Origin: Prorocentrum cordatum
Lineage: Eukaryota > Sar > Dinophyceae > Prorocentrales > Prorocentraceae
Length of the DNA stretch: 32,500 nt
Reading direction: 5' to 3'
Assembly: GCA_963575745.1 (NCBI GenBank)
Contig: CAUYUJ010001703.1
Location: 430,001 to 462,500, forward strand
This document shows positions 1 to 10,547 of the stretch, piece after piece. The stretch's first letter is position 1; each line of letters opens with the position of its first letter. The notes beneath the pieces were generated by a model. It did no database searches. It was not told where the DNA came from and saw nothing but the letters and a program-made list of their open reading frames with translations. The position numbers and the translations under genes were made by a program.

Positions 1-285
1 GCCAGGGGCCGGGCCGCCAGGGGCGTCGTCGGCCTGCTCCGCATCGTCGCCGCTGCGCGCATCAAGCATACGGCGCTGCACCGCAAGCTGAAAGCGCTGC
101 ACGCGGCAAGCCAAGGCCGCGACCCGCTGGACCTCGGCACGGGCAGCATCGCGAGCGCCCTCGTGCGCGGACCGGCCCCGCTTGGCAGCAGTGTCGGCTC
201 TGTCATTCCCATCCCAGAGATAAGCGTCTATCACCGTGCGGGCATCAGTGAGCTCTGCGTGGGCCTTGATCTTCGTCACCGCCAT
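1..285 (-). pseudogene. RNase H C-terminal fragment of a non-LTR retrotransposon
   Basis: Reading the minus strand from 285 down to the left edge gives an open frame of 95 codons. It begins near MAVTKIKAHAELTD and then shows WDGNDRADTAAKRG, followed by a helical Ala/Arg-rich stretch. The pairing of KAH.ELTD with GND.AD.AA is the C-terminal signature of the RNase H domain of retroelement polyproteins, where the Asp after GN is a metal ligand. Only the tail is present: sequence resembling the rest of RNase H or a reverse transcriptase is not seen upstream (above 300), so the copy is 5' truncated, and its 3' part runs off the window. It points away from the plus-strand element that starts near 500. 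Function in the cell is not expected. The match is from motif recognition, not a search. Confidence 0.7.
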
Positions 286-559
286 GCGCCTGCCGGGGCC
301 GGCGCGGAGAATGGAAGAGCGGCAAGGATAATGGAAGACGTGGAAGGAACTTCACGACAACCCGAAAGCGAAAGAGCTTATCCAGAAGAACGCTGATATG
401 TCGTCGCGGGCGGGGCAAGGCATGAAGGGCGATGGCGGCCTCGCGAAGGGGGGCGCCAAGGGGCGCTAGCATGCACCGCACATGAACGCGGTTTCACCCA
501 ATGCTTCATCAGAGCTCGCGGGAGCAGTCGGCAATACTGCACGCCCACCGATTGATTAT

Positions 560-1350
560 CCATGTAAATCTTCATCATATGAAGCACATGTTTTTCGAGG
601 TGGGAGGCTCACAGTGGCGAGGTCGGGTATCCAACAACCACATGTTTGAATTGGATGTCTACGTTTTGTGCTTACAAGAAACGCACAAACCGAAGTTTGA
701 CTACACGGTCACGTGCGAAGGACACTTGCTGGTGTTGTCCGGTTCAACGGAAGATGGCGAGAGCGCTGGGGCTGGATTTTCGGTTTCGCCACAGGCCCGG
801 CGAAGTGTTATAGGCTTCCGCCAAGTTGCATCGAGAATGGCATCTCTGAAAATCCAGGTCAGAGGCGGCAAGATCGTGATGTGTACCGCGTGCGCTCCCC
901 ACAGCGGGAAATATATACAGAAGACAGACGGCACTATTCTCAAGAGCTGAATCAGTTCGTCGGCTCGCTCTCTTGCCATAGGCCGGCGTTCCTGTGCGGT
1001 GGCCTCAACGCCCGCCTCCACGTCCAGAGGCCCTGTGAGGAGGCCATCATGGGGCGATTTGTCTTCGGCAGCCTGCACGCGCACCACAACCCTGAGTCGA
1101 ACGGGTCTTTGCTCGCAGAGGTATGTTGCACAAGGAATGTCGCGATCGCGAACACGCTCTCTGACGAGCCAGCAGAGCGACAGACCACTCGCAGCGACAT
1201 AGCCTCGTCCCCAGCAGGCCCTGTGACAAACAACCATTTCGGCCAGATAGACTTCATCGTCGACTCTTCATCTTGGCTGTGCTCGGTTCATCGGGTGTGG
1301 AGCGACACATCTCGAGCGCGTGCTTCCCATCACTTTCTCGCCATGGCGTC
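560..1350 (+). pseudogene. Endonuclease domain of the LINE-like element (frameshifted)
   Basis: The first frame (501-950) carries VLCLQETHKP at about 668-697, the Glu-containing motif of exonuclease-endonuclease-phosphatase nucleases, and then ASRMASLKIQ and CTACAPHSGK, which match the core strands and the YAPH motif. The frame then shifts near 930. The new frame continues with LCGGLNARLH, where the usual GDLNAR motif has lost its Asp, and ends with FGQIDFIVDS and SDTSRARASHHF, equivalent to the QIDF and S(D/H)H motifs. In living elements this enzyme nicks target DNA to prime reverse transcription. The frameshift and the missing GD aspartate show this copy is inactive. Confidence 0.8.
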
Positions 1351-1949
1351 AGTCACGATGGAGGTGCCTTCCGAAGGCGGAGCCCCACGAGGACCGCAAG
1401 AGAAGAGATCTCACGGCCCTCCAGGAGCCGGATGTGGATCGCATCTTCGCGGATACGTTCTGCGCCCACATGGGGCCCATCGATGAGTACCCGGAGAGCG
1501 CCCACGAGCTCAACGAGAAGATGGCCGGAGCTCTACGCGCAGCAGCAGACAAGACTCTGCCAGAAGTTCCGCTGCGCCCGAAGAGGCCGTGGATTTCAAG
1601 CGGTACCCTAGAGCTCCTAGGGCAGCGTAATCTGGCAAGGTCGAGGTGCGACGTGAGACAGGAACGCGCTCTACACAGATCGTTGAGGGCATCCGTCAAG
1701 GCAGACCGGTCGAAGTGGCTCGAACAACAACTCGCGACGGGGGACTGGTCGCAAGCGCGGAAGCTCCGCAAGGGCTTCGGATCGGAAGCAGGGCTGCCTC
1801 CGGAACGCGGCTGGGGAGCTTGTGGACTCCGATTGCCGAGCTGAGGCGCTGGCGCAATACGCCAGCCAAATCCAATGGGGCTGTGCGGCCGACTGTGGCA
1901 GCTGGTGCCGCCGACGCCGTCGGCGCCGAGCTACCAGTGCTGTGCGCGC

Positions 1950-2560
1950 CCGTGTCGGAGGATGAAGACTTCCGGGCTACCTCCAAACTAAGACGGGGCA
2001 GAGCTACCGGCAAGGACACGATCCCAGGTTGAGTTCTGGAGAGCACTTTGCCAGCGCGGATCTGCAGCGTGCTGGTGGGCGACCGCACTCTGCAACAAAT
2101 GTTGGTCTGACGGCGTCGGCACGGCAAAGCGCACGCGATCTTCTTGGTCCGGCGTATAATGGAGAAGACGTGGGCATAGAAAGACGGGCGTGTGGTGCTC
2201 CTCGCTCTAGACTGGGCAACGGCATTCGATAGTGTTTCGCCGGATGCCTTGTGTTTGGCCTTGCAGAGATTCGGCATCCCGTCGGATTTCATCCGAATTC
2301 TTCGGGCAATTTTTACACAAACTGACCATTCGAAGTCCAGGACGCCGGGTCGGCATCCAGCTCTCACCCGCGGCACTTTGGAATCACCCAGGGCTGCCCT
2401 TTATCGCCCTTCCTTTTGCAATTGTGATGACTGTTCTTCTCCACGAAGCAAAGCGGGAGGCGGCGCCCAATTTGGATCTGATGCAGCGTGTGCACGAGCT
2501 GGTGTACGCAGACGACACGCTGCTGGCGGCCACCACGGGCGAGGAGACCTCCTAGTACAT
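1950..2560 (+). pseudogene. Reverse transcriptase domain of the LINE-like element (frameshifted)
   Basis: An approach motif resembling RGKATGKD.IP is seen near 1995-2032 (as GRATGKDTIPG). RT motif A reads VLLALDWATAFDSV at about 2195-2236, with the first catalytic Asp, and is followed by PDALCLALQRFGIP. The YADDT box, with the two catalytic aspartates, lies at 2505-2519 in another frame, after IVMTVLLHEAKREA. A frameshift near 2330-2390 separates the two motifs, and a stop follows at about 2553. The domain copies RNA into DNA at the nicked target in active elements. The catalytic residues are still readable, but the frame is broken, so the copy is a pseudogene. Confidence 0.85.
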
Positions 2561-3316
2561 GCACTGCGTGCAGCCAGCCGGGCAACAATATGGGCTCGAA
2601 GTCAGCGGGCGAAAGCCGGAAATTCTGTCTGTGGGTTACGCCGCGTGCATCATGAAAGCGGCCGCGGATGCAATCCCGCAGAAGGAGAACAGAAGTTACC
2701 CGGGGAGCTCGATCGCCAGCGATGGGGAGGTCGGCGCGGAACTGTCCCGCCGCCTGGGCGCAGCCAGGGCAGAGTTCGAGGCACTGACAAGAGTGTCGTC
2801 CCACTCGACTTTCTGGACAATTCGAGGAAGCTGCGGATCTTCGACGCGTGCGTTGTCAGCAAGCTGCTGTACAGCGTTAACATGTCTGTCTTGAGCAAAC
2901 AAGAGTTCCGCAGATTGAACGCCTTTCAAGCTAGGTGCCTCCGCAAAATTCTGCGCATATACACACTCTTACATCAGCGGGGTGTCGGACGAGAGTGTCT
3001 TGCAGCGTGCGGGGGCCAGGCCGCTGAGCAACGCGCTGCTTCGCCGCCAGCTACTCTTTCCGGGGCCCGTGGCGCGGAAACTGGGCGACGCCACTGTGAC
3101 ACTGACGGTGTTCTGGCCTTTTTCACACCAGCTGGCCCTGCCCATCTTCGGGAGAAAAAAGAGGGTGACCGAGAAAGACATGGAGCTGTGAGATACATGC
3201 GCACGCTGTCCGGGCAGCGGGGGGGCGAGGATGCCCTTGCGCATTTTTGGCAAGATTCATTGCAAGCCGTCGCAGCCTTGCACGCGACCGTAACCCAGTA
3301 TTGCGATGCCCTCTGA
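2560..3316 (+). pseudogene. Thumb and C-terminal region of the LINE-like element
   Basis: After the YADDT box the frames give a run resembling the post-RT region: KLRIFDACVVSKLLYSVNMS, then FRRLNAFQARCLRKILRI, at about 2825-2960. A frame shift leads to SVLQRAGARPLSNALLRRQL (about 2990-3050), a sequence pattern typical of dinoflagellate LINE C-termini. The final frame ends with DALAHFWQDSLQAVAALHAT and a TGA at 3314-3316. These blocks have no known catalytic role; they place the end of the element's main ORF. The assignment rests on pattern similarity and position directly after the RT. Confidence 0.7.
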
Positions 3317-3380
3317 GACTGTGTTTTGTGCTCATGTACGTGCTGCACTCAGCTGACTCTCTCTCTCTCTCTCTCTCTAG

Positions 3381-3548
3381 ATCTATACCAGCGCCAGCAG
3401 TATTATAGGAAGCATCCGTACTTGGGAATTTCCACGCTGGCGAAAGGCAATTTCGGCTGGCATGGTAACATCGAGCGCGTGAAGATCATAGCGCATCCGG
3501 ACCGCGAGGCGATCCCTGAGGGATCGACGGAGCGGCTCGACGCCACAG
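3381..3548 (+). other. Exon-like segment after a CT-rich tract
   Basis: A (CT)n tract at 3358-3378 ends in TAG, and an open stretch follows that reads LYQRQQYYRKHPYLGIS and later IERVKIIAHPDREAIPEG before a CAG|GTAACG donor-like sequence at 3548/3549. The combination of polypyrimidine tract, AG acceptor and GT donor, and the non-repetitive protein-like content, suggest a 168-base exon on the plus strand. It does not match a family I recognise. It may belong to the neighbouring retroelement, to a separate gene, or be chance. The phases do not join cleanly to the Cys-rich stretch at 3706. Confidence 0.35.
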
Positions 3549-3705
3549 GTAACGACCTGGGGCCCAAGTCCAGCAGGAAGGCTCTCGCCTCTCGCAGCAA
3601 GGGTGCCTCTCAGCCGCAGCTGGGGCGCGCAGCGCCCGAGAGACGTGCAACCAACCTCCTCCTCCTCCTGCCCCTGAGGCCCCTCGTCCCCCTCGCTTTC
3701 GCCAC

Positions 3706-4107
3706 ACGTGGGAGCGGGGTAGGAAGTGGGAAAAGTGGATCTGCGCGCATTGCAAGACGAGATGTGCGGAGAACAAGATGCAGTGCAGAGCTGGTGAGCG
3801 TTGCAGAGGATTTCATGCTGACTTTTCTGATCTGGCGCTGGACCCCAAGGGCCACGCGCTGCATGTGTCTCCAGAGCTCCACGGCACAAATTTCACGACT
3901 GCGTGCTCGAAGTGCGGGCTTTACAGTGAATCGAATGCGAGAGGCTTAAGCGGGATGTGTGGGAGTAAGTTCAAGCGACCAGGCGCTCGAACTCAGTGGA
4001 ATCTGCTCTGCAAGGGTCCCAGAAGCTCCCTTCCCACGCCCTCAAGGTACAGATTTCATGTCCGTCAGCGCCAGGCCATGTCCCAACCGGATGACGCCAG
4101 GCCATAG
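3706..4107 (+). pseudogene. Cys-rich zinc-ribbon-like fragment, probably retroelement derived
   Basis: The plus frame gives WEKWICAHCKTRCAEN, then a Cys-containing stretch (KMQCRAGERCRGFHAD), then ALDPKGHALHVSPELHG, then TTACSKCGLYSESNARGLSG with a following Cys, and ends in a Pro/Arg-rich tail before a TAG. The spacing C-x2-C ... C and C-x2-C-GLY ... ARGL ... C resembles zinc-binding segments in dinoflagellate retroelement proteins, which often end with a CxxCG.Y ... GL ... C pattern. It lies just downstream of the LINE-like element and on the same strand, so it may be part of that element or of a second nested copy. It has no clear start codon. The family assignment is inference. Confidence 0.45.
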
Positions 4108-4889
4108 GGTGGACGAACCTCCGCCCCCAACCACGTGCTGAGCCTCCTCCCTTTCTTCCTCTTCCTGCAATTGCTCCAGACCACCGACGTCGTGCATCCC
4201 GAACGTGGACCACTGGAGGTCTCGAGCTCTTCCCTAAAACCAACTTCTCATCCTGAGCGTCTGGGACCCCAAATCCTTGTGCTGACGGACGGCGCGGTGA
4301 CCTTGAAATCCCAAGAGACATCGAAGTCCGTGAACGCGAAGTCTTGGGATCTCGGAGGCCCCGTTCGCCCGTGACGCTCTCGGATAACGACCCGAGCCCA
4401 AAAACCCTGCGATGACCCCGGATCCCCACTGACTCACCAAGCGGCGTGTTCACCACACACCGTGGTGGGGCCCCCGAGAGGTTTTGTCTTGCTCACTTGC
4501 CCAGGACTGGGGAACCCTCCCAGGGGCCGAAGATGACCCCAAGACCTTCCGCTGTGAGCCTGCACGCACGATGCGCAGGGGTCTGGGGCAGCTGCTCCTT
4601 CTTGGCGACGCGCACAAGGGCATAGGGGGTGGGGTGAAAGCTTCTCAGAAGAGGGCTGATTCTAAGAAAACTTTCCCCCTCCCCCCACCCCCTTCTGCGC
4701 GTGGCCGACCTCCTCGCAACTCCTCCAATCGAAAATGAACAGATCCTTCAGCCACGGGCCCGGCTGAATCGTGTTGGCCTCCGCGCGAGGCGCAGGAAGG
4801 GGAGGGAGAGGCCAGGGGGGGGGAAGGGGGAGGGGAGGGAGGAGAGGAAAGAACGCGGGGGCGAACGAACAGACGTCGGCGGAGGCTGA
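4108..4889. other. Non-coding stretch with no clear feature
   Basis: No conserved protein fragment was seen on either strand. The stretch has a purine-rich, G-run-rich patch at 4795-4860 and a pyrimidine-rich patch at 4673-4700. It probably lies between the retroelement remnant and the kinase 3' region, or within an intron of the kinase gene if that gene continues to the left. Confidence 0.5.
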
Positions 4890-4897
4890 GTCCATAC

Positions 4898-5054
4898 GGA
4901 GTAAGTCCATACGGAGTGCTCGTTCTCCTCATGGACTTACTCCGTCTGGACTTCGCCCCTCCTGATAGGAGGCTAAACGCATAAGGAGTGAGTCCATACG
5001 GAGTGCACGGTCTCCGTATGGACTTACTCCGTCTGCACTTCGCATCTCCTGATA
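4898..5054. repeat. Tandem pair of 70-bp hairpin units
   Basis: Two 70-bp copies (4898-4967 and 4985-5054) both start with GGAGT(A/G)AGTCCATACGGAG and end with CTCCTGATA. Each folds on itself: the arm AGTCCATACGGAG pairs with CTCCGTATGGACT, with about 8 bases of loop. In the second copy the stem is nearly perfect over 19 bases; in the first the right arm is decayed (CTCCTCATGGACT). An extra half-arm, GAGTCCATACGGAG, sits just before the first copy. The structure resembles a small foldback or MITE-like element that was duplicated. Confidence 0.8.
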
Positions 5055-5160
5055 ATTGTTGACCACCGCTGCAGGCAATCGCCCAGCTCGGTTGAGGCCG
5101 TGGCATCTGACTTTAAGCGTGTCTGGAGACATGCAACGCGAGACAGATGACAGAAAGCTG

Positions 5161-5209
5161 GGAGGAGGAGGAGAAGGAGGAGGAGGAAGAGGAGAAGGAG
5201 GAGGAGGAA
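5161..5209. repeat. GGA/GAA purine microsatellite
   Basis: The plus strand is an almost uninterrupted (GGA)n tract with some GAA units. A GA-rich tract follows at 5350-5412. Both are simple repeats; the open frames through them are not coding. Confidence 0.85.
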
Positions 5210-5551
5210 TATCATGGTGTCGGCGTAAGCGCGCGTGTCGTCTCGACTTCTCCTTTATGCGTCTGGGATGTTTGCTCGCGTGGAGTCAGTGCACTTGTTC
5301 TCGAGCGTCGTCCAGGTGTCTTAGGCTGTGCGCACCGATGCGAAGGAAAGAGGTCCAGGGAGAGGGACGGAGAGGGACGGAGAGAGAGACAGAGAGAGCG
5401 AGAGAGAGAACGGGAAGCATGGCTGGAGATGGGCAGGACGAGGGGAGGGGGAGGATGGGGGAGGGGCGTCAAATAACTCCACCCCGCTCTCCCGAGGCCA
5501 GCTGCTCAGCTCCCGAGGGCGCGCGCGCGCGGCGGGGAGGAGGGCGGCCGA

Positions 5552-5638
5552 GAAGGGCAGGCTCCCCGACAGCAGCTCGAAGAAGATGCAGCCCAGAGAC
5601 CACACGTCGCACTTGGGCCCGAACTTGCCGGACCAGAC
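5552..5638 (-). CDS. Kinase exon G: alpha-F helix (CDVWSLGC)
   Basis: The exon starts after GCGCAG|GTC and reads [18 protein letters not shown] followed by [11 protein letters not shown]. Joined to exon F it gives the classic [20 protein letters not shown] sequence. The Asp in CDVWSLG is the conserved alpha-F residue that braces the catalytic loop. The frame stays open to 5321, but after LPF it becomes Ala/Pro/Arg-rich and does not look like kinase, so the exon probably ends near 5550; the exact donor is not clear. The alpha-G to alpha-I exons were not found downstream and may lie left of the window. Confidence 0.85.
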
Positions 5639-8335
5639 CTGCGCCGCCAGCGCCGCCAGATGAGCATCGTTTATCCGATCCCTGTCCCCAGCAACGTGGC
5701 CTGGGCCCCACTGGCCGATTTACCCCCCTAGATGGGGACATAGGCCGTTGCCTTCGGGTTTCGAGGGGTGTATCCCAAACTGGGAGGGTAATTTGGTGGG
5801 GGTCGGTTAAACGATACTGAGCCAGAGTGGAGACCGCCGACGAAGACGACCCTGACATCCGACGTCACGAACAAAAGCATGCAACACCGTACAACATCGC
5901 GACGGAACCCCCTACCCCATCTCTGCGGCATGTTTCGAGCCGGGTCGATCCACGTGGGTCCCTGGGCCCGAAATGAGGCAAGATCGCCAGGTGTGAAACA
6001 GTTGAGACGCCATGGGGGCGACGGCGAGCGAAACACTCCGACGAGGCCTCCAAAACCAGCAGGGACTCCATCAAACAATATTTACCAGAGTCACAGCGGA
6101 TCTGTCCACCACAAATTATCCCCGACTTCGTGGGGCTTTCGAGTGGACGAAAATCAATTGGAGCCCAACTCGCGGATACACGACGTTGGGGCGTCGATAA
6201 TCGATAAGGGTGCGTCCGAACGGCCCCATAGGGGTGTACCCCCGAGCTGCCGTCCTTTTCTGGCGGCCCACCAAGCCACCCCAACCCAACCCAAAAACCC
6301 CAATTGAGGCTGCCCATTTCCAGTGGGGGGGGACGTCCTGGAGCATGGACACCAACACCATGGAACCCACACTTCCCCGAACCCGAAAACTTGGGGGGGG
6401 GCTCTGGGACGCTCGGGCTCGGTCGGGGTTCTCTGGCCAGGCGGGCCCCGCCAAGCGCCCTCACTCTTCGGGCGGACCTCTCGCCCTGGGGGGCGAGCGG
6501 GCGACCAAACACCGCCTGCGACGGAGCACCTCGGCGTGCCGCTCCGCGCGGGGAGCGGCCGTGGCGGCCCGCTCGCCCGACGCGCCCGCTCGAGCTGCCC
6601 CCGGCCGTGGCGGCGCGGGGGGCCCCCGACTGCACGCAGGAGGGACCCCGGGACCCCGGGCGAGAGCTGGGCCGCCCTCGGACTGTGGCTCTGGGAGGGT
6701 CTCTCCGAGGCCGCGCCCGTCCACGCGGCGGCGAGGGCCGCCGCAACAACTCGGGCGTTGGCGGGAGTGGGTTCCGTGGGAGCCGGGTTGGCGATGTTGA
6801 TCCAGGGACGACCCCCCCACCCCATTCCACTCACCCGAGCTGCCGTCACCCTAAGAAACCCAAACCACAGCAGACCTGGCTTAGTGATTCTGGTGTGAAA
6901 TTTTGGGCTTCGGGGCCCAGTCGCTAACCGGCTCCCCTTACCTGGGGTTCTGGCTATATCCGACCCTGGAGGCACTCGAAGACACCTCCGAGAAGCACCG
7001 GTTCAGCCTCCAGAGAGGAGACCTCCTGACCCCCCTCGTGTCGTGAACAATGATCGCCATAGGGGGGGGAATTCGTTTACTCTTCGGCCCCTCGTGGCCC
7101 TCGCCCAGCCCTGGGGCCGTCAGAAAACAACTCATGACGAAAAGCCAATCCTGAGAATAGGTCGAGACCTCCAGGGGGTCACGTCGTGAACAAAATCCAG
7201 GACGTCTGGTGGAACAAAAATTGACATCAATATAAAAACTCGGAGGGCCGCGCGAATTCCTCGGATCGGCGAGGGGTCCTCCCCCTGGCGGCGCCTCCGA
7301 CGTCGCCCCTGGCGCGCTTCGCGCGCTAGTGAGGGGGTCCCAGCGTCGATCCGAGAAATCCGCGCGGACCTTTAAGTGTTTCTGCTTATGTCAATGTTTG
7401 TTCCCCCATTGGGGCATCTCTGCAAGTTCTCGTCGCCAGTTCTGGGCGGATGTTGGCCACAACAACGAGAGCTGTGTTCCTTACATCTCGACAGGGGCGT
7501 CGAAGCCACTATGCCCCCACTAAGGGGGTAACTCAGGGGGGTAGTAGCCACAGCCGCCCAAACTACGATCAATATCGAGCACAAGGGCAACAACAACGGT
7601 GCAGGACACCATGAAGACGCCGAGTATGCGCAAGACAGATAATCAGGAACCCCACAATGCTGAGAACGTTATAGCCGAGAGACTAAAACAGCAGAAATTA
7701 CATCACCATAATCTTTGAAACACCGCGCGGAATTCGTGGATCGGCGCTTGACCCCGATGTTCGTGGTCGCGACCCACGAGATCGATTGTTACCCGTTTTG
7801 TTGAAAGTTCTGGTATCGGTTGCGACCGATTTGCTTCAAAATGGATCGCGAACGATCGGTCTCGACCGATCTTGGAATCGGCCGCGATCGGCCGCGACCG
7901 ATCATCGGGTGCCGATCGGTCGCTAACGACCGTGACTGGGTGCCCCGACATGCGACGTCCAGACTATTTCAATACGGGGTCCCCGGAAGTCCCGACCCTC
8001 TTCCCAGCTCCAGTTTTTCATCCCAAGCCGTTTTTCTCAGTGTCCAAAAGGCCGTCGAGGGCACCTGGAGGCCGACAATAGAGAAAACCCCCCGCGATGG
8101 TTATTCGAGACGCGAGCATGTATGGGTTTGTGTGTGTCGCCACGAAAATACATGCATAGACACACTCCGACGAACTTTGCATGTACCTTCACGGAGCGCG
8201 GCCGTATAGAAAGTCGCTGGCTCGCAGTGGAGATGCATACCCCCTCACCCTCCCCTGAGGCCAAGGAACGATACATTAGAGGGTGTCTGTGTATATGACT
8301 GTTTGGCGCTGCGTGCGTGTGTGAGAGAATGTTTG

Positions 8336-8367
<32 letters not shown>

Positions 8368-10451
8368 TGCGTGTGCGTGTATATTTTTTACGTTACAGTT
8401 AGGTCGGGCATATCCCCTTTATAGGCGTATTTTGGACTAACCAAAAACACAAACAATGTTCGAAACATGTTTAGAAGTATTTACAACATCGTCCCCTGAC
8501 TATTCTTTCTATTTTTGAATATTCCTCCTGTAGAGGGAAACGCCCGATTTAAGGCTACTGGTCTCCCGCCGGCGGCAGAGAGGCGGCGGGGTCCTCGGGG
8601 GCCATCGTGCTCGGCGTGCCGGCGATCTCCCGACAGGTGGGGTCGGCCACGGAGAACATTTCCGCGACGCCCAGGTCGATGACCTCTTTTGAAGGCCTCC
8701 CAGATAAGGTCCGAGTAGATGGGGTCGAATGATCGCGCCGCAGCGCCAATGCATCGCCGATGTATCCGCGATGCATCGGAGACGTCAGCGACGCATCGGC
8801 GACGTCGGCATGAAGAACATCGGGTTCCACATCGAGCCGCATCGCCGATGCATCGCCGATGCATCGGCGATACGGCGCGATCCTCCGACCCCATCGACTC
8901 CGACCTCATCCAGGAGGCCTAGATCTTTGGCGACGGCAGGCCAGCAGGCCTCCATTGAGAGATCGGAGTACAAGTCGGAATCGGAAGCCATCACAATCCG
9001 CCGACCCCGTGTGGGTCTCCAGTCGTGTGAGATTGAATTTCCCCCCCATAATCTCCGGGGACCCCAAACCAGGAATCCCACCATCCCCCTGGGCGCAGGT
9101 GATCTAACAATGTCTTTCCTCTTCCAAACACCTCTTCTTCCCCATTCGGGAAAGTGTTTATCACTGTTCAGTTCAGTTCAGCTCAGTTCAATTCAGCCTG
9201 CGTGCCAGCTCCGGCGGAGCGGTCCCCTGAGGGGCAGGCGGGACAAAAGTGTACAGCATGCGTGGAAGACTGCGCGCATGGACAAAAGATACATGTGGCA
9301 ACTGATCAGACTAAACAAGGAGAAGGAGGAGGTGGAGGAGGGGAGAGAGAGAGAGAGAGAGAGGACAGAGGCTGCACTACCTACTGCTCCTGCTCACTAA
9401 GAGAATCTTGCCAAAGTAGATGAGGCCGTCCGACTCGTCGTCTGGGTTGGCATCGGAACCACGGTTTCCACTTGAGCAGTCTGTAGCTCCACTTGTCCGG
9501 GTTTATCACTGTTCCCTATCAACAAACACCCCCTCCCCCAGGCGACCGGCGGCAAATCGGCAACCATGCTCCCACCCCCCACCAGCCCTATCTACAAAAT
9601 ATACAAAACACACTCTGCCTTCAAACTCGGAGCATGCGCAACCAACCCGATGCGGGCCCCATCCACCATCCCTGTCAAAAAACAATTCAAAGTACACTTT
9701 GTGGCAAAGTCTGGAGTCAAGTTCGTGGCCCGATAGGGAGCTCCACCAAAGGCCTGGGAGCCACACATGCGTCCCCCACACCCATTTCGGCACACCCCTC
9801 ACACGTTTCGTGGCCCCATGGGGAGCTCCACCGGAAGCCCCAGGACCACCCACCGTCCACATGAGTCCCCCACACCTATTTCGGCACACGTTTCGTGGCC
9901 CCATACGGAGCTCCACTGAAGGCCCCAATGCCACCGTCAACTTGCGTCCCCCACATCCATTCCGGCACACCCCTCACACGTTTCGTGACCCCATAGGGAG
10001 CTCCACCGAAGGCTCCAGTGCCACCGCCCGCATGCGTCCCCCACACCCCTTTCGGCACCCCCCTCACACGCTTCGTCCATAGGGAGCTCCACCGAAGGCC
10101 CCAGTGCCACCGTCCATCGAAAACGATATTCACAATCGCGGTACCCACAATTGCATATGGTTGGGCCCTTCGCCAGGATATTTTTTGACAGGGACCGCGG
10201 GGGTGTCAGCATATTGCATGCTGCGCGCAGGGCTACCATCGCTGACAAGCCACAATACAACATGCACCTCGCGGCCACACCTGTATCATGCGCGGCCACC
10301 CCGCGATCGTTGTCATGTGGTGTTTGACCGGGACGGCGGGGGTGGTGGCGTATGGCTTTCTGTGCGCAGGCCCACCAGTTTTGGTTTTCGACAAAGATGG
10401 TGGGAGACGACATGTTTCCTGATGTGTGCCGTCACATGCGCAGGCGCACCT

Positions 10452-10547
<96 letters not shown>

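Larger units (their letters stand above)
490..3316 (+). mobile_element. Degenerate non-LTR (LINE-like) retrotransposon
   Basis: Three domains of a LINE polyprotein follow each other on the plus strand in the expected order: apurinic endonuclease (about 560-1350), a basic linker (about 1400-1780) and reverse transcriptase with thumb and C-terminal region (about 1950-3316). The reading frame changes several times (near 930, 1400, 1800, 2040 and 2180, and again within the RT), so no full protein can be made. The last frame ends at a TGA at 3314-3316 after a tail that resembles the ends of other dinoflagellate elements. No poly(A) tail or target-site duplication could be identified. The 5' limit is uncertain and may lie between 290 and 500. 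This is an old, inactive copy. Confidence 0.85.
5639..8593 (-). other. Kinase intron F-G (2955 bp, GA...AG)
   Basis: It contains a short inverted-repeat element (5664-5817), a very GC-rich tract (6400-6800) with long chance frames on both strands, a GC hairpin near 7310-7325 (GCGCGCTTCGCGCGC), a CGATCGG-rich patch (about 7790-7930) and a GT/GCGT microsatellite (8333-8382). No protein-like segment was seen in it. Confidence 0.75.

Noticed and set aside
6154-6975. 273-codon open frame on the minus strand in a GC-rich tract
   Set aside because: Composition is Pro/Arg/Gly-rich, other frames are equally open, and the kinase exons F and G splice over it.
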